64,000 bases of DNA from Ascarosepion bandense (taxonomy: Eukaryota; Mollusca; Cephalopoda; Sepiida; Sepiidae), in contig JBBBDQ010000914.1 in the NCBI GenBank assembly GCA_037127315.1, positions 382,501 to 446,500 of the forward strand, read 5' to 3'. Every line of letters begins with the position of its first letter. Positions within the stretch are counted from its first letter, which is position 1. Shown here one piece after another: positions 59,007-64,000 of the stretch. The position numbers and the translations under genes were made by a program. The notes beneath the pieces are model-generated. The model did not search any database. It saw only the letters and a list, made by a program, of their open reading frames with translations, and had not been told where the DNA came from.

Positions 59007-62000
59007 CTATAGCATATCAGCCAATAAGTCTACAAGACTTTTCAGTTGTTCTTTCTTTTTGTTCCGATCAACTGTGGAATCTGCAGGTCTATCCGTGCTT
59101 TTTGCCCCAACAGACGTTTGCCTCATTTGGGCATCTTCGCTGCTAGGTGATTCCCTAGAAAAACCCTGATCTACATGAGTAGATCCAGACGTTTCGCACT
59201 TTGAGCAATCATCCTCGAACGTAGATGAAACATTATTTATACCACCGATTCTATCATCATTATCAATAGTTGACACGTTTTTATTCGCCATTTTACGTCG
59301 TGTCATGATGCGACGCTCCATTAATGGAACATCAGACTCATCGTCTGATTCCACACGTTGGTGTCGATATTTGTGCACTGGAAAGTCGGTCTGTTCCGCT
59401 CCGGATTCGTCATCCGAATCACTGGATTCTAAAGCAACCTTTGCGAAAGGAAAAGGAGGGAAGTCACATTCCTGTATGTGGGGTTGCTGCCTCTTTAGGT
59501 TTCTTGTCTGACACGGGATACATTTACCTACGAAATCATTTATTTCTCTAAGTAAACAAGGCCAGAAATACTTTTGTTTTATTGAGTGGAATGTCTTATC
59601 CACCCCCATATGGCCACTGTCATCATGGTATTGAACTAGCACCATTTTTCTAAGGTGAGATGGTACATACAGTCTGATGAGGGGTTCCTCATCAGGTTGA
59701 GACATATAGTACACCACCTCATCCATTACTATATATCTCTTCTGTTCTGCTTTGGTAGCCCTACCATTTCGTAATCTAATCTTCAGGTCTAAGATGTTTT
59801 TGTCTGATTCTTGCTCCCTGATTATGTCTATTCCTTTCAATGTGAGCCGTTCGGCTGCCTCTGATGAATTTCCGACATTTTTATGGGCTGCTAATTCTTC
59901 CAGCTCCATTATGTTGGAGTTTATAACACTAACCAAGTAATTTCTATCATCTATATCTACTGGAGAAGCAATATGGTCTTCGTTCACATCAACAGCGCGT
60001 GATAAGAGATCCGCGCAAACATTATCCTTACCCTTAAGATACTGTATGCTGCAATTGTAGCCAGACATGCTCAGAGCCCAAGTCTGTATCTTCTTATTTT
60101 GTATGGGCGAGTTAAGTACGTGCACCAGGGGCCTATGATCAGTGTATATTGTGAATGTTGCGCCATGCAGGTAGTGATTCAGTTTTTGAAGAGCATAGTG
60201 TATGGCATAAGCCTCTTTCTCTATAGTTGACCACCTCGTTTGTGTGTCACTTAATTTATGGGACAATAAATAAATTGGTTTTTCTACATCCTTCCTATTT
60301 TCCTTATCGTACACCACCTGGGATAGGCATGCGCCAATCGATTGATCGGATGCGTCAGTATATAACCTATACGCCTTATTTGGGTTGGGATAGGCTAGTG
60401 TTACCATCTCCGCGAGCTTCGTTTTTAGTGTATCGAAAGCGGTTTGGCAAGCATCGTCCCATTGGAATCGTGCATATTTCCTTGTCAAATTGACCAGCGG
60501 TTCGGCTATATCAGAGAAATTTCTAATAAAGCGGCGATAGTATGAGGTCATCCCAATAAAAGCTCTTACTTGCCTAACAGTGGTTGGAGTAGAAACTGAC
60601 TTTATAGCCTTGACTTTATTGAGGTCTGGTTGTATTCCCTCTTCACTTATCTTGAACCCCAGGTATTGGGTCTCTTTCTTAAAGAACTCACACTTAGCTG
60701 GCTTCAGTTTAAGGTTGTGCTTACGTAGACTACTCAAGACTGTGTCTATATGTCTTAAATGATCTTCCACCGTATTTGAAAATATCAGAATATCATCTAA
60801 ATATGCCAGAGCAAAATCTTCCTGTCCCTGTAAAACAACTGACATTAATTCCTGGAAGATGCCGGGTGCGTTTGCAAGTCCAAATGGCATAACATTAAAA
60901 TGAAACAGACCCTTGTGGCAGGTGAATGCACTTTTTTCTTTGTCATCATCATGAAGCTTAACTTGCCAGTACCCTGATTTTAAATCAAGCTTCGAAAAGT
61001 ACCTTGCCGAACCAAGTGATGCCAGTATATCATCGATGACAGGAAGAGGTCGAGCATATTTCTTTGTAATCTTATTAAGTGCTCTAAAGTCTACACAAAA
61101 TCTCTTACCACCGTCTTTCTTCTCTACTAAAACTACTGGAAAACCCCACGGGCTATTGGATCTCTCAATTACACCTGCCTGCATCATTTCGTCGATTGCT
61201 GAATCCATTGTCTTTCTTTGTTTGAGGGGTGTGCGATATGGGCGTTTTCTTATGGGCTCATGCGTTCCAGTATCGATACGCTTCTCCACAGTATCGGTTC
61301 TGCCCAGGTTTTTGTCGTCACTAACGAACATGTCCCTATTTCTTTTTAGCAATTTGTTAATTTCAGGCTTGAATTCCTCCGATACATGTACCTGTTCCAA
61401 ATCTACATCAGGACTTTTATTATTTTGTTTATCGGGCATAGTAATTTCAGTAATATTACCTGCCCTTTCCAATTTAGCCAGCGGACACCCCCGTCTCAAA
61501 GTGATTGTCTGGTTAGTGTTATTCATTATCAGCAACTGAAACTTACGAGTCTTTGGCATTTTTACAACTGCGTTGGCTACTGATATACCACATAAGTTGC
61601 TAACATATCCACTACTCAGCTGTTCGATTTCATATTCTTTGCCACGTCCATTTCTCAGCCTGGTTAATCCCAGACAAGCATGCAGGTGTTGAGGTCTTAA
61701 TGTTACTTTTTGAGCTAACCTAACAATAGAGGAAATATGAACATCCTCCTCTAATGCCACGTATTCTTCACCAATCTTCAATGCCCCCAAATCGAAATAC
61801 ATTCTCACCCCGTTCTGCGTCAGCCAATCTCGGCCAAGTATAACGTTTCTATTGAGATTTTTCACGACTAAAAAATCATGGGGTATGGACTTACTTCCTA
61901 TCTGGACCTGTAGACGACAAAGGCCTTCAACGTATAACGGGGATCCATTCGCAGTTCGAAGTTTAATGTCCCTCTTTTGCAGTTCAAGTCCCAGTCGCAA

Positions 62001-62108
62001 TTTTTTAAATACCCTACAGCTTATAACCGATACCTCTGCTCCCGTATCTACCAATGCCCTATAAGGTCTACGTTTTATTCTAATAAAGATGGAATTTGGC
62101 GCGCCCAT
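59007..62108 (-). CDS. pol: Pol polyprotein of Ty3/gypsy element, integrase core lost
   Basis: 1033 codons from ATG at 62108-62106. Domains in order are aspartic protease (DTGA at residues 21-24), RT (motif A KLDLKSGY with Asp375; catalytic YLDD at 436-439), RNase H (YTDAS with Asp585, TDHRPL at about 656), and the integrase HHCC zinc domain (His828, His833, Cys863, Cys866). At about residue 893, just after PPFPFAKVAL, the family sequence ends and an acidic Ser/Asp-rich tail follows (SSDSDDESGAEQ). The ~150-residue catalytic core with its D,D-35-E triad is missing. The corresponding junction is near 59430. The frame is -1 relative to gag and its ATG lies 8 bp past the gag stop. It is open upstream into gag, so -1 frameshifting or reinitiation are both possible. 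Confidence 0.93.
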   Translation of the reverse strand: MGAPNSIFIRIKRRPYRALVDTGAEVSVISCRVFKKLRLGLELQKRDIKLRTANGSPLYVEGLCRLQVQIGSKSIPHDFLVVKNLNRNVILGRDWLTQNGVRMYFDLGALKIGEEYVALEEDVHISSIVRLAQKVTLRPQHLHACLGLTRLRNGRGKEYEIEQLSSGYVSNLCGISVANAVVKMPKTRKFQLLIMNNTNQTITLRRGCPLAKLERAGNITEITMPDKQNNKSPDVDLEQVHVSEEFKPEINKLLKRNRDMFVSDDKNLGRTDTVEKRIDTGTHEPIRKRPYRTPLKQRKTMDSAIDEMMQAGVIERSNSPWGFPVVLVEKKDGGKRFCVDFRALNKITKKYARPLPVIDDILASLGSARYFSKLDLKSGYWQVKLHDDDKEKSAFTCHKGLFHFNVMPFGLANAPGIFQELMSVVLQGQEDFALAYLDDILIFSNTVEDHLRHIDTVLSSLRKHNLKLKPAKCEFFKKETQYLGFKISEEGIQPDLNKVKAIKSVSTPTTVRQVRAFIGMTSYYRRFIRNFSDIAEPLVNLTRKYARFQWDDACQTAFDTLKTKLAEMVTLAYPNPNKAYRLYTDASDQSIGACLSQVVYDKENRKDVEKPIYLLSHKLSDTQTRWSTIEKEAYAIHYALQKLNHYLHGATFTIYTDHRPLVHVLNSPIQNKKIQTWALSMSGYNCSIQYLKGKDNVCADLLSRAVDVNEDHIASPVDIDDRNYLVSVINSNIMELEELAAHKNVGNSSEAAERLTLKGIDIIREQESDKNILDLKIRLRNGRATKAEQKRYIVMDEVVYYMSQPDEEPLIRLYVPSHLRKMVLVQYHDDSGHMGVDKTFHSIKQKYFWPCLLREINDFVGKCIPCQTRNLKRQQPHIQECDFPPFPFAKVALESSDSDDESGAEQTDFPVHKYRHQRVESDDESDVPLMERRIMTRRKMANKNVSTIDNDDRIGGINNVSSTFEDDCSKCETSGSTHVDQGFSRESPSSEDAQMRQTSVGAKSTDRPADSTVDRNKKKEQLKSLVDLLADML

Positions 62109-62116
62109 ATTACCAA

Positions 62117-63043
62117 CTATGTGTGTTGGTACCGTCTTGTTCCGTTCGTTGGGCGTCGCACGAACGGACCTCTGCCGTTTCCCGGGCCGCGTCTACAAAA
62201 TTTCGCTATGTGGCCTTCTTTCCCACAATTCCAACACCTAACAACGCTCCCGTTCCTCTCCCGCTCACGAGTCTTGTATTTAGTTCCCCTATTACCACCA
62301 TTTCTATTGTTCTTATTCCTATTATTATCATTATTATTATTATTAGATTTAGCGGGGCTTACGGCTTCTATCGGTACCCGTCTCCGAGAGTGGCAAATTT
62401 CCATAGGCTCCTCTTGGTATTCAGAGTTTGCGTCGAGTCGAATTTTCCATCTCAACTCAGATAACGCTTTCTGATAGGCAGCCTCTAGTGTTTGTGGCTC
62501 ATCCTTCATAACTGCCATCTTTATTTCCCGATCCCTTAGACCTTTTATGAAAAATCCTAGAACTTGTTTTGTCACAACTTCATTCCTCCCGTCAACCCCA
62601 ACATATGCGCTCTCCGCTAGGCGTACTACTCTCTGCATGTAGTCCTGCACCCCCTCCGTTCTACCCTGCTTAATGTTCACTAATTCGACTAACCGTGCGT
62701 CGGGGTCTAAAACCAATCCGTAATATTCCTTTAAAGCAGTTTTTAACTCCTTCCATGTGAGTTGTGGGTTACTAGAAATTAGTCTATATACATAGTGTCC
62801 AACAGCTCCCCTTGTTGTGAGAAGAGCTGCCTGACACTTGTCTTCTTCTGCCACGCGCACAACTCTAAAATACCTCTCCATATCCTCCAACCAAGCACTA
62901 CAACCACCATCTTCTTTGCATGCTAATGGCTGTATATTTTTAAAAATAGATTCTCCCCTTAAAGTGTTCGACACCGAACAAGCCACATTTCTCAATTCTA
63001 GGGTCAGACCTTGAACAAAATCGGCAAAAGTATGCTGTTCCAT
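62117..63043 (-). CDS. gag: Gag protein of Ty3/gypsy element
   Basis: 308 codons from ATG at 63043-63041. The N-terminal two thirds read as a Ty3/gypsy capsid (WLEDMERYFRV, VGHYVYRLIS, DARLVELVNIKQG, RVVRLAESAY). This is followed by a low-complexity Asn/Arg region (residues about 233-250) encoded by an ATT/AAT-rich tract at about 62295-62346. A single CCHC nucleocapsid knuckle, CWNCGKEGHIAKFC, has zinc ligands at 270, 273, 278 and 283. It packages element RNA into cytoplasmic particles. The frame is intact, consistent with recent activity. Confidence 0.93.
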   Translation of the reverse strand: MEQHTFADFVQGLTLELRNVACSVSNTLRGESIFKNIQPLACKEDGGCSAWLEDMERYFRVVRVAEEDKCQAALLTTRGAVGHYVYRLISSNPQLTWKELKTALKEYYGLVLDPDARLVELVNIKQGRTEGVQDYMQRVVRLAESAYVGVDGRNEVVTKQVLGFFIKGLRDREIKMAVMKDEPQTLEAAYQKALSELRWKIRLDANSEYQEEPMEICHSRRRVPIEAVSPAKSNNNNNDNNRNKNNRNGGNRGTKYKTRERERNGSVVRCWNCGKEGHIAKFCRRGPGNGRGPFVRRPTNGTRRYQHT

Positions 63044-63299
63044 TTTTTTTTTTTAATTAGACTTATGAACAAGAGCAGAACACACACAAGATCGAATCAA
63101 AAGTCACCTACCTTTCGTTGATGTCTATGGTCGTCCGGCTGCTTTCTATTTTCGTCTTCTTTTTTCTTTTTCTTCCTCTATCTAGTTGTTTTTAATTCCG
63201 TCGAATTTCAATTATCGCCGTGGTAACCAAGCTCGTATCTATCTGTTTTGTTGTTGTTGTTGTCTCAAAACAGCAAGTCACTAGGCACCAATTTGCGTA
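63044..63299 (-). other. 5' leader of LTR element
   Basis: Untranslated region between 5' LTR and gag, pyrimidine-rich on the plus strand. It contains the primer binding site at its LTR end. Confidence 0.75.
63273..63290 (-). promoter_or_regulatory. Putative tRNA primer binding site
   Basis: On the minus strand TGGTGCCTAGTGACTTGC begins nine bases after the 5' LTR, and the plus strand ends in the tRNA-like ...CACCA. The primer tRNA is not identified. Confidence 0.6.
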
Positions 63300-63771
63300 T
63301 GTTATATATCGCCGTACGACGACAAAACAACAAACACGCATATATAAAAATATAAGGTTATATTTTTATTAATGACGACGACCCGTGTGGAATAGAGAAC
63401 GGAAGGGTGAGAGGCACACAGAATGGGTTGACGGGAGTGTATTCTTGCCGTGGTGTTTCTCTGCTTCCACTGGCCGTTCTCTGCTGGCGAATCCATGTGT
63501 CGAGGTCTTTATATAGTCTTCTAGAACCGGGACTTTCCTTCCGGTCCTGCCTCGCCCACGCAACGCCCACGTAATTCTAAGAGACACCTGATCTGTTTGC
63601 CTCTGTAGCCATTTCCGCCGCTGTCGGAAATAAGGTCAAATGACATCCGCTCCGGCCTCGACAGGATGTATTTCACAAACACCTGTCTTGTCGCTTCGCC
63701 GCCCCCTTCACCGACGGGAAACACCATCGCTTGCATCACTTCCTCGGGTGGGGCCAGATTGTTATATTACA
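63300..63771 (-). repeat. 5' LTR
   Basis: 472 bp, TG...CA. Acts as promoter for the element on the minus strand. Near-identical to the 3' LTR. Confidence 0.96.
63508..63515 (-). promoter_or_regulatory. TATA box in 5' LTR
   Basis: TATATAAA on the minus strand within a GC-richer context, about 257 bp from the LTR's U3 start. The same site in the 3' LTR is at 57881-57888. Confidence 0.6.
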
Positions 63772-64000
63772 TTTATAGTTACATGCAAATACATATTGAA
63801 CTTTAGTTTGTAATATAGATTTCTATGGTTTTAACTTGTTCTGAATATTACAATTTCCATTATGTAAAATTTCAACAAAAAATTATCATTAATTCTATCC
63901 AAAGAAAAACTGACGTTATAAATATAAATGCAAATAGTTTTCTGCTTGATTTGGTGTTTGGAAATTATTTTTCTTTCTTTTGACAGGTGATCAATATTCA

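Larger units (their letters stand above)
57669..63775 (-). mobile_element. Young Ty3/gypsy LTR retrotransposon, integrase core missing
   Basis: The element lies on the minus strand: 5' LTR 63771-63300, leader, gag, pol, 3' region with host-gene fragment, 3' LTR 58144-57673. A 4-bp target duplication TTTA occurs at 57669-57672 and 63772-63775. LTRs are 472 bp each and differ, by eye, at one position. gag and pol frames are open. Protease, RT and RNase H look intact, but the integrase catalytic core is absent, so integration probably needed help from a related element. No env is present. Confidence 0.93.

Noticed and set aside
59305..62474. Several plus-strand frames of 60-167 codons
   Set aside because: Antisense shadows of gag and pol.

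Overview
The window reads as repeat-dense, AT-rich metazoan intergenic DNA. A coleoid cephalopod, probably an octopus, is the best fit. That is an inference from the repeat mix: very long (TA)n, (CA)n and (GA)n tracts, several Penelope-like elements (PLEs) with C-terminal GIY-YIG nucleases, an APE-type LINE family with many 5'-truncated copies, a tRNA-headed SINE and a Ty3/gypsy LTR element. No complete host gene, tRNA, rRNA or CRISPR array is visible. Nearly every translated stretch that resembles a protein comes from a transposable element.

Layout. 1-3.8 kb is non-coding, with a LINE 3' end (1268-1917, minus) and a local duplication with a circle-like junction (606-957 versus 2573-2743). 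3.8-8.5 kb has two tRNA-SINE pieces, a minus-strand PLE (4684-5805) and a plus-strand PLE nuclease end (7600-8242). 11.3-13.1 kb is a decayed PLE. 13.3-14.2 kb is a mariner-type MITE split by a LINE, abutting a leucine-rich exon-like fragment resembling tubulin cofactor E-like proteins. 16.7-19.05 kb is the longest APE-type LINE copy. 20.9-24.4 kb is a PLE split by another LINE. 26.7-29.5 kb carries a PLE tail, an RLE-type (R4/Dong-like) LINE and an RTE LINE. 32-36.5 kb has a LINE fragment and a decayed gypsy element. 39.5-41.2 kb is another PLE, and 41.3-43.5 kb is two R4/Dong-like copies joined through (TAA)n. 46.08-46.94 kb is a palindromic element with hammerhead-like motifs, split by a LINE. 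47.3-54.7 kb is mostly featureless apart from a dispersed repeat and a minisatellite. 55.6-56.6 kb is a LINE, 57.17-57.57 kb a MITE, and 57.67-63.77 kb a young Ty3/gypsy element.

The Ty3/gypsy element is the best-preserved unit. It has 472-bp LTRs differing at one base by eye, a 4-bp target duplication, candidate PBS and PPT, intact gag and a long pol. Pol carries protease, RT, RNase H and the integrase zinc domain, but the reading frame leaves the integrase family right where the catalytic core should begin. Between pol and the 3' LTR lies an antisense fragment of a host gene encoding translation initiation factor eIF3m. The element therefore looks recently mobile, integrase-core-less (probably helped in trans) and carrying host sequence.

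A second theme is ribozyme-like sequence. Motifs of the form CUGANGA...GAAA, the hammerhead core layout, recur next to PLE remnants and lie on both arms of the 46-kb palindrome. A third theme is the RLE LINE, whose three copies all sit beside (TAA)n, as known for Dong/R4-type elements. Assignments come from reading translations against remembered families; no database search was run.
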